Positions 47,526-61,800 of a DNA stretch of 64,000 nt are shown here, piece by piece. The DNA lies in contig SJOL01009565.1 in assembly GCA_004794785.1 (NCBI GenBank), forward strand, positions 204,988 to 268,987, in the 5' to 3' direction. This DNA comes from Opisthorchis felineus (lineage: Eukaryota > Platyhelminthes > Trematoda > Opisthorchiida > Opisthorchiidae). Positions within the stretch are counted from its first letter, which is position 1, and each line of letters starts with the position of its first letter. The position numbers and the translations under genes are program-made. The notes beneath the pieces are model-generated. The model made no database searches. It saw only the letters and a list, made by a program, of their open reading frames with translations, and had not been told where the DNA came from.

Positions 47526-50499
47526 AAGACAAAGCTAAGTTGTAGTCTACCTTACATGAAGACCAAACATTCCATTCTTTCCTGGCGGTAGTCTGATGTA
47601 GGTGGGTTGACTAAAGGAATAGGCAAAAATACCGCAGCTCCAGAAGTGCTGTCATACGGATGCAACATGGAGAAGGTTTGTCTTGACAGGCAGAAAGAAG
47701 CGTCTTCGGTGATAGCTGTTTTTTTAATGTTTCTCTATATTTAGAATTTTGTGATCTATAAGGCGTCTATCAAACTGTTTTGTTTGACCTACGGCTAGGC
47801 TGGTTGTTGAAGGGAAGCGTGGTCAGCGTATCCATGCACTAAAATCCAACGCCAACAGATACCAGAAGTGGATGTGAATACTTGGCGTAATTAAAAATAC
47901 GCGTAAAAATCACCGTGCGTGATTCAGGCAAATCTTGCAGGACGACAGAGTTTTTCAGCAAAGGCCGTCTCTTGACCTGTTGGAAAGCAGAAGAAAGAGG
48001 TGAGTCTCAAAAAAGTCGCTAGACGTAGATCAGATGGGTCCAAAGTGAGTAAACGAAATGTCATCAGTACACTCTAAATTTTATTGAAGTATGGAGCAGT
48101 CATTTCACGGAAAAATATGCGAAATTGCATCATTATGTTACTGGCTACGAAGTATTTTGTCAGGTCACTAGTTTCAGTTATTCCGCCGTGTATATAAGCT
48201 GCAAATTAAACGTTCAGACAAGTTTCTGTTCAGGTCAGGGACTGATCAGCTCGGCCTCGGAGACTACACCCAGCTAGTAAACGTTAAACAGGGGGAGACC
48301 GGTGGTAGTAGGTAGGTAGTGAGCCGTCTGCGGATATTGAGGGACCGTCCCATACTGCCTGTATCGATACGCTGATCCATCCCTGGCATGAACATCAGCA
48401 CAGTAGACATAGCTACACAACCATTAGTTACTGATACTGTCGTCCGCCGTAACACAGATTCGTCCATCCTTCCTAACACTAACATAGGTGGCTTGACGTT
48501 AAATAACCTCCTACGGCATCGGTTGTCGCTTGACGATGCCACCATGGCTAACGCGTTTGCTGTGAAAGCAGCAAAGACGAAGGAATCCACTTTACTGCGG
48601 ACGCTTGTAACTACATTTGCACCTAGTATATCCTCTCCAGCTTCTGTACGACAGCACGTCACTAGTAACTGTTGGTGGTGTTACGTCATCCACGATGGGG
48701 TTGCGTACATGAATATCATATCAACGCACCCCATACTTCGATAAGACCAAGAGCGCACGATTGGTTTTCCATCTACCGGAGAAGTAATGAAGTGCTGTTA
48801 ATTTCCATTTCTCTCCATGCTCTCGATCAACCAGAGTGTCAAGTGTGATTCGCTCCTTTCAAGCTGCCACTATAAATGACGATTTCTTTTGACAAATCAA
48901 ATCAAAAAAGTTCACGCTGAAAATCTCGAAGTTATCTGGTGTAGCTTGACTGAAGTGCGCATTTCGATTTGCACACAATAATTTTATACATTACTAATCA
49001 GAATGCAAGTCTGTATCACTTTCGGTTTCCTGGATACCGTGATATAGTTTCGGTTCGAAAACTTTTCTGGTCATACGCAAAACTGGGTCCAGGGATCGAA
49101 ATTATTCCGTGTAAACACTGAAATACTGTACTAGCATTGTTGTGGAAGCTAATTTCAGCTAACGGAAACGATGGCAAATCCTGAGAAACTCGTCACCATC
49201 TTTGGTTTCGTAACCGTAGGTCACGGAGGTGGGGATTGTAGACAGAGTGGACGTGCAAGATTTTGTCTTTTGAGTTTGCTTTCAATAAGCTATTGCTACT
49301 GGAGCCGAGCCTGGTAGCATAGGCCACATTCTTTTTCCATGGAGTTGATGGATTGGGTCTACCGTTCTCCGGAAGGCAGCAAATCCAGCCGTTAATATTC
49401 ATCCCCGGAAACGCTGAGGAACAACACATCATTTGCTAGAGTATTCATCATTATCACCTCAGCCAGTTGCTAAATGCGTAAACGATAGCAAAAAAAAAAA
49501 TGAAAGAAGTCACGGCGCACTGGGCTGGGGAGCTATTCAAAAGAAGAATGCTGGTCCCTTATTTCAGGAGATACAAAACGGTCTCTCTTTGGTAAACCTC
49601 AGGTTCCTGATGTGTTGGCCGGTACTTTCGGGAAAGTATGGCTTGGCATAGTATGGACATGTTTTCAGACTGCCAGAGTAGACTTGAGCGGTTAAATAGG
49701 GGGTCGTTCGGTGGTCCTGCGAGAAACCTGGCAATTTCTGACGTACTTCTTCAGGAGAATAAAGGAGGGTTTCGGTGCAAAATGTGATGCTGGTTTCACA
49801 CTTATCAATGGCTAGTTCGTATGATTCAGTTTCCCCTATAAAATCTGCGCCAGTTTCATGCGCTTAAGCAAAAGAACTTCCAAGCGACTTAGTAACTCGA
49901 CGAGGTGAACAAGTGCAATGCACCTAGACCGAATTCTATCGGAGTGACTCATGAGTCATGCGTAAAATCAAACCAATACTTCTGTGCTAGTAAGGGCCAC
50001 AGGGAGCTACAACGGAGGTTCTTGACATATTCCCCACAGCAATTGAGGTGGTTGTCACATTCTTCAAGGAAATTCGGGTACATGACCTGGGCCAGTCACC
50101 GGACATAATGCACTCTACCTAGAGATGTCAACTTGTCCTGGTGGTTGGGCTTCTGTGATTCAATGATGCCTGCTGGAACTCAATTCCTAAAGGTTCAAAC
50201 ATACCAGGAAAACGAACGGGGAGTATCTGGACGAGTAACAGCGAGTCTACGTACTGCGAGAAATCGTAATACGGACCCGGAGGTAAAGTCGTACTGTCCT
50301 CTGCGATAGCAGTGTGAAGGCAGTAAGGTGTTTCTCCCCGGTGACCAGCATGTTCGTATTCATGGAAGCAGCGATGCTTTTTTTTCCCCAAGGAAGCATG
50401 GGGTAGAAAAGGTCGGCCCTAAAAACTGCACACTCCGATCGCCCAGCGGTTGACCGTGACCACCGGCGCATTATTCAGTACGGTCAAAATACTTTTAAA
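47526..50499. other. Intergenic, nothing recognised
   Basis: At 48264-48744 both strands are open (132 codons -, 118 codons +), without a recognisable domain. Confidence 0.4.
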
Positions 50500-53450
50500 A
50501 CCAAAGAGTGTTGCTCAGAGAGCACCTGCCTTGCGCAGCAGCCTTAGAAGTGAGACAATAATGCCTTACTCTCTTCGCCCTTAGGCCAGGCCGGCACTCT
50601 GCAGCCAAGTGGGTCAGACTGTTTAATCATTGGCTCAGGGAAGGGTCCTCAAGAAGGCCTTAATAACCGCTGCCTCACGGGTAGGGTACCTCAACTAAAC
50701 CCTCTTCTTCTACTTGGGCAACCGGGAAGTATCATTAGCCCTTGCAGATCATCGGCCTTCCCCCGCACCCCCTCCCCACCCATCGCATGATACAGTACGG
50801 TCAACCCATCTTCCATTTCCCTAGCTATTTTTCCGTGTCTGAACCATCACCCATGGCGTTAAACCGAAATAATCACCCACTAAACTCAAACGATATGGCC
50901 CACGTTGCAGCCTTCGTTGTCCGTACTCTGTGTCAAATTGGATAACAGGCATCTTTCGCTGAAACCTTGTTTTCCTTATTTGTCGATGTCTGTTGTGTCT
51001 CCGAAGCACGCATACAAGAGCCCGCTTCGGTCGTGCACCTCAAATCGCTTAGGACGAGCTCAAATTTTCCACATTTCACTCTTCGAGTGTCTGGTGTTCA
51101 TGACGCAATGGATCGTGAAATCTACGGTGTGGAAGTTGCACTCAGCCCCAGGGCTGAAAGCGTTGTACTGGATTGGACCCCAGTAAACTGTCGTCTTTGC
51201 GCTGTGCGGTTGTTTGGCTCAAGTAAGATCGATGAAAGTCGTTGCGGTGAACGGTATTTATCTGTCGTATTAGCGTACACCCCGACAGATTGCAGTTCTG
51301 AGACTGGGAAGGGCGTGTGTTATCGAGATCTCTCACGACTGTTTCGGTCAGTAAGAATGACGGATATTGTAGTTCTGTCGGATAATATGAATGCCCAAGT
51401 TGAACGACTATGTCCGGAAGAAGCACAGTTAGGTTGTAGATTTGGAGTCGGTCCTCAGCGCGTGGATAATGGGGAGGGAATGCTTCAGTTGTGTCCTGAT
51501 CATTGCCTGTTCCAGGCCAATACGAATTTCTAGCACAAACGCTCACATCCAGTTACCTGTAGGCCACCAACTGCAAGAAAGTCGTGGACTCATTTGGACC
51601 ATGTGGTTATCACTTACTGATGGAGATCCTCAAATAAATATTTCCTTTCCTTCTGCGCCCAGCAGCTTGACTCTGATCATGCCATTGTGCGGACAAGGTC
51701 ATCATTTTGCTTCTCATCAGCACCACGCGTACCAAAGCAGAGTACTTCCATTCACTCATTGTCGATATGTTTCAGTAGCTCAGGGGTATCCATCTGATCT
51801 GGCAAGAAAGCTACTGGAAACGCACAGTCATGCAAATGACGAAAACTGCTTGGAGGTTGAATGGAATGGAGATGAAGAAGCTATGCTCTCAGTTTCCAGA
51901 ACTGTCTGTCCCAGCCATCCGATTCGACCAAATAAACACTAGACTTCCTCGAGGTTGGCAGGTCCTATTGCTGCCAGGAAGACATTACCGGCAATTCACT
52001 CACAAACCTGTCGTCTTAAGCTATGGGCTAAACATTCCAAAGAACATTTCAAATGGTCTCCTTCAATACAACCGCTGGAAGAACCCAGTGTGCCTGAATG
52101 CAGCGTCGACACCAGCCCGCCACGAAATACAGACATTCAATCCTCCAAAGGGACAGGGCGTCTGATCCAGATGGCCTGCACCACGAATTTTCCAAAGAAG
52201 GTGGTGAGGTACCGGTGACAGTCTGACGACCAAGCTTCACAAGATATTATTGGAAAACATAATACCAGGGGAATTGAGCGCCTCGACTGTCATCCGAGCC
52301 TTCAGCAGTATACGAGGGTGTACCGTGATATCAGCCCGGTATCCGTAGCATTTAATGTGTTCTCCACTGTCCTCTTTCGCCTTTCCTCTTCAACTTTGCT
52401 ATTGATGTGCTGCTTGAAATTCCTCTGCTTGCCTCTGAAACATCGGGGGTGGAAATTCTCCCGTTACGCTGAGTATGCGGACGATATTCATCTCCTTGGT
52501 TTAGATCCTCCAAAAATGCAAACCGTTTAAGTAGCCTAAATGATTCTGCCGCACGGTTTGGCATGTGCTTTATAACTACAAAGCGTAAAGTGCTGCTATA
52601 AGACTGGGTGGGATTAAACCCAAGCCTCGTGCTTGCAGACGAGCCAATCGACGTGGTAGATAAATTTGTTTAGCTGGGCAGTTGTCTAAGTTTCGCTTGG
52701 CTGGTTGGAGGTGGAATTACTTATGGAAACTGGAAGGCCAGGGAAGCTTGTGCCAACCTCCGACACCTTGAGCCGACTTGATGTCAGTTTGTCTGTCAAT
52801 GGAAGAGTTTTAAACTGCACCAGTGAGCTCCATACTGTTTTATGGATCATAGACGTGTTCTCTATGCGCAGAGGACATAATGATGCCAGCATTTGACCAT
52901 CAGATTCTTCGAAGCATTGGTCGGGTCTGGTTAGAACATCAGATAATTAATTCTGAGTTACGCCAGTTGGTCCTAGGAGGAAAGAAATCTCTCACGATAG
53001 ATCAGTTACTCACGCTTCATAGGTTGCACTGGTTAGGACATGTACTCCACATGCCAGAAGACCGCCTGCCTCGCACAGCTCTTTTCGCCCAACCCTGTGC
53101 TGAGTGGAAGCGACCGAGAGGTGGACAGTTTATGATGTGGCAACGAAATATAAAAACACTAACCAGTAAACGTATTCGGGTCGACAACTGTCGCCCCTCT
53201 GGATGGGGGTTCTGGATCTCAACACACTGATCTCCAATGAAGCTGGCAGAAAAGGCCCAATTGCGCAGTCAGTGGCATTCGTGCATCAAAGCTGTCGCCT
53301 TCAGTGCGCGGCTACCCAGTTCCAAAACTAGCCAAGCATGTCATCATTTTCAACACTTGACCGTATGTTCCTCACTCCCTCACTTTCCGGTGACCGAAAC
53401 TGTTGTAGCTGGAACCAATGTGCCCGTGGTACAAGGTTTATAGATGATAA
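50500..53450 (+). mobile_element. RTE-clade LINE, nearly full length, multiply disabled
   Basis: Endonuclease domain from about 50910: HVAAFVVRTLCQIG, then (frame change) VDVCCVSEARIQEP, VLDWTPVNCRLCAVRL, LSVVLAYTPTDCSS, DIVVLSDNMNAQVERL, VDNGEGMLQLCPDHCLF, then a TAG at about 51531 and LDSDHAIVRTR. The reverse transcriptase is degraded, but YADD is present at 52474-52485. The C-terminal region (52880-53230) reads SIGRVWLEHQIINSELRQLV, HRLHWLGHVLHMPEDRLPR, EWKRPRGGQFMMWQRN, and ends SQWHSCIKA. The 3' UTR to about 53450 matches the fragment at 5381-5484. RTE elements encode an apurinic-type endonuclease and reverse transcriptase; this copy cannot make either. Confidence 0.85.
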
Positions 53451-55839
53451 ATTGTTTGAATTAAAAATTTGGCATAATGCAGCAAAAGCAGTCAGGATTT
53501 CGATCAGTTGACAGCCTATAGAGATCAAACGACTTGTATGTATTGTTCAGAAACCATTTAACTTGTTATTTATACGTTTGAGCTTTATAAAAAATGGGCC
53601 TGGGACGAGCGCATTTATTACTGCCAGTCAAATAAGGACCAACTGCAGTCGACAGAATTTTGGTTTATCCAAAAGGCACCGCTTACTGTACTTAACTTCA
53701 ACCCACTTGATTTTGTTTCAGAGAAAAGAAAACAGGTGTTTCAGCGTGTTCCGTGGGTCCAGAGAAAATGGGATGAATTGGAGGTTTGGCTTGCCTGTCC
53801 ACCGATATTTTTATGTTATGTACGACCACGGCAGAGCTCTTGTTCGATTCGCGGATGCCATTTGTTCCTAGAGAGAGTGGGATTTGCTTTCAGAGATACG
53901 GAATTCGCAACTCACCAGCACTGGTTGATGTGTTTTAAATGCACCCACAAATGAAATGTCCTTGGTATGGTTTAGTTTATCTTTAAAGAAAGAAGGAAAA
54001 TGTTAGCGGATTTTTGGCAAATAAACAAGTCTACAAAATTGTACAAACACGTGAAAATGAGACCGGCACGAGGTTATGTTTCGCATTTCCCCCGGTTTAT
54101 TACACAAGTGCCATACCGGTAACTACGAGAAATTTGACTCACCGTTCAGGCAGGATAGAATTCCGGGCATACTGTCAGAGAATTCCAGAGCGACCAGGTT
54201 TTGTAGAGCAGTACGGAAGGTAAAGTGACATACAGACGTGTAATTTAGCTTTATCTGAATAACCTAACGACTGGTGATTATCCAGCTGGTTTTATTCAAA
54301 TGAGCATCAGTCCCCCATTTGAACCTTATAAGATCCAGACCTTGGGCTTGAAGCTGGCCCGGCTTTATAGGAGCGATTCGGTTCCACTTAATTAACATCA
54401 ACCGCCAGAGGTTGAGCCCTTATAATTGCTTCTCGAATGAGTTCGTCACACGGCCGATTTCGGGGTTGATGTCTACTCCGACACAATAATCCATCAATTC
54501 ACCGGCAGCCAGCAAAGCAAGTCACGTATTTCTTCACATTCCCAGGCTGTAGAGACCAGTCGCTGGGCGCGCGGCCCAGCTGGGAACAACATGAAGCGTC
54601 TAACCAATGGGCCAGATTTTCGACCCACGAAAGATGCCATGCAGGGGAGAATTTACGGAAACGCCAACATTCTTTTGTCTGAAAGTTATCTGCTCTCGGG
54701 GTTTTCAGGTGTTTTAGGGTGGATTTTATAGAAAAAAAGAAAAAAAAACAATATGTAACAACGATATTATGAACCCAAGTTGGCTTTCGACCCAGAGTTG
54801 TGTGTCGAATGACCAAAACGCATGAGCTCACTGTGGAGACGATATTTATCCGACTATTCAGAATGCGATTTTCCATGAAGTGAAAAAACATGGATTGGTT
54901 ATGGTAGTTAAAAAACAAGCAAAATATCAAGCCGGTCGAACCAAACAAAATATGAGTAGCTCAGAGTAGTTCTCACGTGCATGAGCCTCTTCCCGAAGAA
55001 GTAGTCACACGGGGCCAGTCCATACGTGGCCATCTGATATGAATCGCGTTCGTGATGGATGGGCTCAGTTGTATCCTATCCAAATGAGAGTTGCTCGCAC
55101 TGTTGAGCGGTCACTCGTGACCGATTGGTATGTTCTTCAACAAATAACCCGGCATCGTGGGATCCAATGCCCCTAGATATTTGTGAGATAGACACCGCCG
55201 ATATTTCTTAACAAGCCAAAGCGGTCACCTGGTGGTTTTCAGATCTTGAATACAAACTTACTCTGTTTAAACTCCGTTGCGTTAAACACACTCATTGTAC
55301 GGAACTTATCCAAAAATGCATCCATCAGTGTGGATGAACAAGCAGGAAAGATCAATACGTATGTGCACGCCACTGTAATAGTAGAGCGAGCGGTCACCGC
55401 TGAAAACTACCATCAGGCCCCTTTCGTAAAGTAAACGTCCATTGGACGTCCTTCACTGAGGATCCAGACCAAGTTGTCCGATTGGTGATTGCGTACCAAA
55501 GGTATATCAAAGCTCAGCAACGGGGGAAATTTTAACGCCTCATCCAAATGGGAACAACTAGTTTGAACGTGCCTAAAAGAATACCTAAGGGGTGCACAAG
55601 GCCAGTATCTCGGACGATTTGCACGTATGAGGAGGATTACTGGGCCGGTTCAAAAGCAGCCGGTGCCTTGTTTACATATGACTCGATTTTTAATTTTTTC
55701 CCGTTATAGTCGGCGTTATTTCTACGTGGATCAGCAGAAGTTCAAACAATGAGACTTCAACTGCAAAAGCACAGCAAGGTTAAATAAAGTGCAACACGAT
55801 TTCTTGACAGTTTGAGGAAATACGAGAACTTTCAATAGG
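53451..55839. other. Intergenic, nothing recognised
   Basis: A 149-codon frame at 54499-54948 (-) is hydrophobic at its start and contains a phenylalanine run encoded by an A-rich tract. It has no domain I recognise. Confidence 0.4.
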
Positions 55840-55895
55840 GATTTCTTCCTACAAGCGAAGCTGGTCTATGTTGAAAAAGTGAAAATTACTGTAGC
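55840..55895 (-). mobile_element. SINE 3' body fragment
   Basis: GGGATTTCTTCCTACAAGCG followed by AAGCTGGTCTATGTTG matches the 3' body of the SINE at 62.9 kb in the same orientation. The head is missing. Confidence 0.5.
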
Positions 55896-58800
55896 AGTGT
55901 GCGACGCACGAAAGTTTGTCTCAAACCAACTGTCAAACGAACCAGTTTGTCCACAAATTAGACCTGTGACCTAATATGACCGAATACTTTGAATTCCATC
56001 TTGTCCTAATTTCGGATCTGAGAACTAATTGTAAATTCCTTAATTTGCCATGAAGTGGACAGTTTTGCTCTTCATAAGGTTGAAAAACTATTTTTCGGAT
56101 ATGTGAATTCAATAATTTTCAGAATACTTGATGATTTAGGTAATAGGACCACACAAAGTAGATTGAAATATTTCTCGTCAATCTGGCCCAACGTACCGAC
56201 CATAAGGGAGCAACTAAATCCAAATCATCGATTCCACAATCCGGGAGTACGACAGACTCGTAAGCCTATTAGAGCACTTTCAGGTTGTCGATAATAAAAC
56301 ACCTTCCTACTGGCGGCATTTCCAGATCTCGCAGGATTCTGGTCGGTCAGTATCCTCAAAATTACCGTACACCTTTTCAAAGGTCAGCATGCTTGACTTC
56401 TTGAATAAAGAGGCTGGCCTTTGACTGGTATATAATTGTACGAGTGCAGTACCTTCCCTTTAAATCTGCCACCTTATTTCCCTAGTTCGGCTAGTTTCTC
56501 ATACTATATCAGACGACAAAGTAGACGAAACCAAATCCTAAACCTTCCGCCTTTCTGTAAACAAAAATAGTTTGATTAGCGCCAACTTTAACCTTGTACC
56601 TTGTGCTTTTCAATGTTTCACACTTACCACTCTGGTAGATAATATTCCAGTAATTGACAATGAATGCACTCTTTAGCTCCAGTCTCATCAAGCTATTGTT
56701 GGTTTTTGCTACTGAGAGGATTTCAGATCTCACCTTGCCTATTCTATACCGTGCTATGAAACGGAGGAGCTTTTCTCGCGTACATTTTCGGGAATCATCA
56801 GCAGTTCCCAGCTCAGAGAGCTTCGAGGGTGTTCCGAACTTGGATCTTAGTAGTCCAAAACTAACCTGTGACCACAAGTAGCTAATCGTTGGTGTACGTC
56901 ACGGCACTAGTATTCTTCAGCACATACGGTCCAACTCACCTAACTAGGAATGACCGGTTAGACGGATGAAGTCTTTTCAGATGGTTGGTCCACTCTTTTC
57001 TGAGCAGATCCTTTTTGGGTTGTAGGTATTCATCATATTTTAAAATTCCACTAAAGAGCTGTCATCTAGCTATTTTTACATGGTCCTGTCTTCCTAGTTT
57101 AGCCAGGTGGCACAATACATTCCGTCCACAACGAGCACTACAAGGTGTCACCATGCCGTACACATAGGTCTAAGGCAGAGAAATGCAACCGCACCAAGTA
57201 CAGTGCGCAAAATGTTCGCTAAGTTATTCGACGCAAAGATGCACCATTTCACGCATATGCTAACAACCATTGGAAAGTATTCGGGAAAGCTTCTTATGTG
57301 AATAACGTTTTAAGCATACACTGAAATCACCATTCTGTTTGGAGCTAAAAACAGAGGAATGACCACAGGTTAACACTAGGACTATGGAGGAGAAAAGCAT
57401 ACTGACTTTCCTGTCCGGTCAATCTGACCAGGCTGAACTCATCATGATATACGAACAAACCCAACTGCTTCTGAAAGCTCCTGAACGGCTAAAGTTGGTT
57501 AGTTTTAGGCCTTTTTTGAAACTTTTGAAACCACTTAATAAAACGTACCAGCAAAAATACAACAATGAGTTTTGCGTGCCTATCAGTTAAAGCGTTATTA
57601 TGGCCTATATTTCCTGACAGAAAGCCATAATTTTGGCGTTAAACTAGAAGTAGTGTATGAACTTAAAGCTGCATCTACTTGGCCACGTTTCATATGGCCA
57701 GTCTGACGTTCGCAAGCTAATCACTGTGGGTAATTGGACAGATTGAGCATGAATGCTCTTGTTTTGAAAGTGTGACTTATGGATCCTGATGAACATTCCA
57801 AAATTGTTTTGGGGCAACTAATCAGGATATAATGCAGTGCTTCCATATGTCTACATGTGAATTACCAACATCCCGGTGAGATTTTCTTCCCATTGGAAAT
57901 AATGACGCCCCTTAGTTGGATTATGCCCGAAGTAAGGCCAGCCAATGCTCTTCATCATGACGACTGCACGCGTTGTCGTTTATATTGGCTGCTTATTGTG
58001 ACAGCTAGGCCCGTGTCTATGTGCGACGCTGATTGAGTTCTCAGTTATGCAACTACCCATAATTGTACGTGGTCCTTCGCAATAGTACGCCGTCCGATAC
58101 GCCCACGCCTGAAAATTACAAAACCACCGTTGGCGAACTGTATTTTTTTATTCATCGAGTGCACCGGTATAAACGTAATGCGTGGTCACTCCAGTTCTCG
58201 TTTTCCCCGAACCCCTTCCACTCGACAGGGTTTATGAAAGGAGAAATGCATAATCAATTACATCTCCAGTATATCTTTGGTAACAACACTGGAACATCAT
58301 AATTTAATGAAGTTTTGTAGGCTAAATCGTAATAACAACTGTTAATTGAATAATAGTTGATAATAACAATCAGTAATTAATTATTAATTATTAGTTCTCA
58401 TTGTCGATAATGAACGATCGGCGTCTATACTATGGTCATGTCCAGAGTCAGTGACGCATTATTGGACGCAAGCAAAGTTGAAGCCAAACAGGGGTGTATA
58501 CAAGGCGGTCGTACGAGCGGCCTTACTTTGTGGGTGAGATTTGAACCCCGTTTCATCAGATTAAACACCGGAATAATTACGGTTGCATGTCTGGGTTTGG
58601 GACTGAAAAGAGCATGGGACGCTTTCACATCGTTAAGAATCAGACAAAATCCTCATCACCTCGGGATTCAAAAGCAAGGTGTAGAACACATGTGCTGGTA
58701 ACTACCATCACTACCTACCAGTCTCTATCTGCTCCGAAGTTGGGCGGAATAATTTATTGCAACAGTCTTACGGGCCACGCTCGGCTGGGCTTCCATGCAC

Positions 58801-59261
58801 CGATTGAGATGTAAATCATGGCATGCCCTCTCGGCTGATCGCCTGGTGGACGGAGGACCGTGTTTGCGCTACAGTCCAGCGACTAAGGAAAACGGTTCGC
58901 CGTGAACTGCTGTAAAAGCACGCAATATTCTTCTATGTTTAAATAGATTATTTGTGGAAAGTCATTCCTTGGGCTGTAAAAAGCACCCTTTATTTAACGT
59001 GAAATTCGATAAACATCTACATATTGGTCAACTGATGACATGGTGATATCAAATGCGCTTTGTTACTGGGAGCACGCGATGGGGCCTCGCGTTTTACGTA
59101 ACGACTGACCTTTCAGCCATAACGAATCCCTGTCCAGCTTTGGAACTGGACGTGAGCGCAATGACCGTAATAGAGTGGAAGTTTTTTGGTGGTCCGATGG
59201 TAGCGTGCGAATCGCTGAACACAAGAGAACAGCAGTTGTTCCATCATGTACTGCTACTCAT

Positions 59262-59465
59262 CTACAACAGCCGGTAAAATTCTCGACAATTTTGACCCGA
59301 CCAAGAGACACATGGTATTGTTTGATGCAACCAAAATAGGTCATAGGGACTTGCAACGATGTACAGAATCGTCAACATCCTGAACGTGCCAGCCGTCGTG
59401 TGAACAAAACTGATCAACAGTATAAAAAACAAGACCTTCAAACTCACCACAAACGACATGCCCAA
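59262..59465 (-). CDS. Hypothetical short frame with signal-peptide-like N-terminus
   Basis: The 67-codon frame begins MGMSFVVSLKVLFFILLISF followed by VHTTAG, with the n-, h- and c-regions of a secretory signal and likely cleavage at TAG-T. The rest has two Cys and no recognised family. It could be a first exon of a secreted protein, but hydrophobic frames arise by chance in such long sequence. Confidence 0.2.
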   Translation of the reverse strand: MGMSFVVSLKVLFFILLISFVHTTAGTFRMLTILYIVASPYDLFWLHQTIPCVSWSGQNCREFYRLL

Positions 59466-60197
59466 ACATGAATCACACCGATCGGAATAGCGTACAAAAC
59501 GTTGTTTCTCTTAGTTTTGAGACCAGCTGACACGTGTTCCCTTGTCTGAGTGGAAGAGTGTCGACACAGTGGCCACATGCGGCAAGGTATGTGGACTCCA
59601 GCTAAAAGTAGATTCGAACTGTTTACGATGAGCATAGTAGCGCCTTTTAACATCCGCATTCAAAATGTCTTTCCAGCTCTTCCCATATAGATGCTTTGAT
59701 TAGTACAGAGCTGTTACGCAGCCGGTGTTACGAGGAAACAACGGATGCCGTAACGCTGGTTCTTTCCAAGATGTACATCTGAACACATGTGACAGAGTAC
59801 AACAATCGATAGAACAAAGAAACTAATTACAAAAGCGGAAGGCAAACGTAGTACAAACAGAAAAATACGTCAGAAATTAATGTAGGCGGGTTAACAATAT
59901 AGACATTGTACAAACCTCAGTCTCCATAAAATTATTTCTCAAAAGATTGTGCTAATTAGTGTATGGTGACTGATAATAAATATTTTTAAAAGCGTCCCGC
60001 AGCCTGAGGTATGTCACATCTGAGATGATGTGGGGCACTATTGGGAACGGACGGATGCTTTCACTGTCTTGATTGTTTTCTAAAAATCGTTTTCATTTAA
60101 TTCATATATGAGAATTATAGGATGTGAAATGTACTTATTAGTGCCCGTTTAGTGAGTGCACAGTTGAATAGCGTGTCAGCTGAATCTCTTGGAATTA

Positions 60198-60246
60198 ATC
60201 CAACATAATATATTATGTATAACACCATATATTATATATAACATAG
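60198..60246. repeat. AT-rich imperfect palindromes
   Basis: ACATAATATATTATGT is a perfect palindrome at 60203-60218, followed by the related CATATATTATATATAACATA. Confidence 0.6.
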
Positions 60247-61660
60247 TTTATGCTATATTTCAGATGCAGTTTACAACTAATACAGCTGTTCCTCATTCTT
60301 GACCTGTTCGTTGATCGATCGCATAAGCGCGGGAGTGAAAAGTGTCCCATATCATCGATTGGAACGTCTCTTTATGTGGCGATTTTTCAGCAGCAAAGGC
60401 GCCAGCCTTGGAACACCTGGGTTGTAAACCGTTGTCTTGGTTCCTAGTTACCAGGTGTCGCTCACTATGCCCAAAATAGGTGTGCGTGTTTTGTTCTATG
60501 TTTTCTATGTCTCCCAGCTTCGCCAGCCGCTGCTTAACGGGAGTCCAGTTTGACCGATGGGAGGCGGATGCGCAAATTTTGAAGTTGTTGAGAAGTGAAA
60601 GAACTTAGCAAATCCATGATCTGTAAACTATGCTCTAGTACCTATCACCAGAAACTCTCGAACACATTGCTAAGGCTGGATACTGAGGCTAGACGCACCA
60701 TGGGCACCTCTGTTTACTGATGAAAGTATTGGTAAAGATACTCCCCTTTATGGACCACTGAAATCCAAACACTCGTTTCAATAGATTTTCAGGATGGAGC
60801 GAAGAGGCTATTTGAAATTTCATCGGAGAGTTGGCTACCACTACATAACAGCTGCAACTGAGGAAACGTTTGTCAACAGGCATAACTTCATTCTGTTGAT
60901 TACAGGATGTCTTCCGAGAAACTGTCATAACTGTTGATGCCACATTTTGTGTTGTGGCGATATGGTCACCTAACGAAAGGCAATTACCAACGATCTTTGG
61001 AGTATATTGGTGACGAGTCAACTGTTGCCGTTTACCCTTTACTTTCATTGGCCACCTACTACGGAATTATCCAGTTACCTCCTGCAGCAGAGGATAATAT
61101 GTACTTTCTCAAGTAACTGCGTCAACAGAGATAGGATGGCGGTGAACGGATTTTAAAAGAATGCTAGATTTTACTATCGGTTGAATTCGCTGCAACTGCC
61201 AGGCCTTCGTCTTCATTCATGATATTAGATTAGAATATTGCACACAATATTGCATCTTCGTAACCAAAAGACGATGTGTTGTGGGTTGTGCTAAAGTCGA
61301 AACCCGTATCACTATAGTTTAGCGTTGGCGTGACTGGCTGCATGGATTACGATGCAATTTGGGAGGTATGGGAAAGGCTCATAATGACCCATGGAATTCC
61401 TTCACCGATGAAACCAGATCAAACACTGCACTTTCAGTTCATCGAAATTCTTTTCTTCGTAACGAGACTTATCTACAGGACGAGCCGCTAGGAGCTCTCG
61501 GCTCCTACGACGGTGCTGTGATAGGCTACAAACAAATCATACGCGAATGCATTTGCAACATTTGAAAATGCTGACTGCCAGGTGTGCGACCAGTTCCCCT
61601 CTGATAGAGGATAGTTCCTTAATGGAACAGACTACACCTGACGAACAACCCATATAAGTA

Positions 61661-61800
61661 AAGCACTACTCATAGGTTTGCTGGAAACTCTTCGACAGCC
61701 CACGACCGGTTTTGCAATTCTGGCGGCCCATTGGGTAGGCGCAGTGCTGCGCCAGGCCGCCTCGTGAAGAACATAATAAACGAGAAATTCAGCTGGGAAT
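61661..61800 (-). ncRNA. Hammerhead-like ribozyme hairpin, copy D
   Basis: The core lies at 61698-61740 on the - strand: stem I GCCTAC/GTGGGC perfect, first box CCAATGG (three changes from CTGATGA), stem II region GCCGCCAGAATTGC, AAAA, CCGG, TC. Segment lengths equal those of the other copies. Body sequence follows at 61741-61800. It is inactive by sequence. Confidence 0.6.

Larger units (their letters stand above)
55896..61660. other. Intergenic, mostly nothing recognised
   Basis: A - strand frame near 56750-56870 follows a plausible acceptor (GGTCACAG) and ends at a GTGAGA donor, but includes SINE-like sequence (GGGAACTGCTGATGATTCCC), so it is probably not an exon. AT-rich palindromic sequence occurs at 58330-58400 and 60198-60246. 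Confidence 0.4.

Noticed and set aside
48264..48744. 132-codon (-) and 118-codon (+) overlapping frames
   Set aside because: No domain recognised on either strand and no exon context.
54499..54948. 149-codon frame with hydrophobic start and poly-Phe run
   Set aside because: The Phe run comes from an A-rich tract on the + strand, and no family resemblance is visible.
56509..56877. Possible - strand exon between a GGTCACAG acceptor and GTGAGA/GTAAGT donors
   Set aside because: The frame includes a SINE body sequence, so it is more likely repeat-derived than an exon.
58500..58570. B-box-like GGGGTTCAAATC on the - strand as a tRNA gene
   Set aside because: No acceptable A box at the right distance and no cloverleaf pairing.
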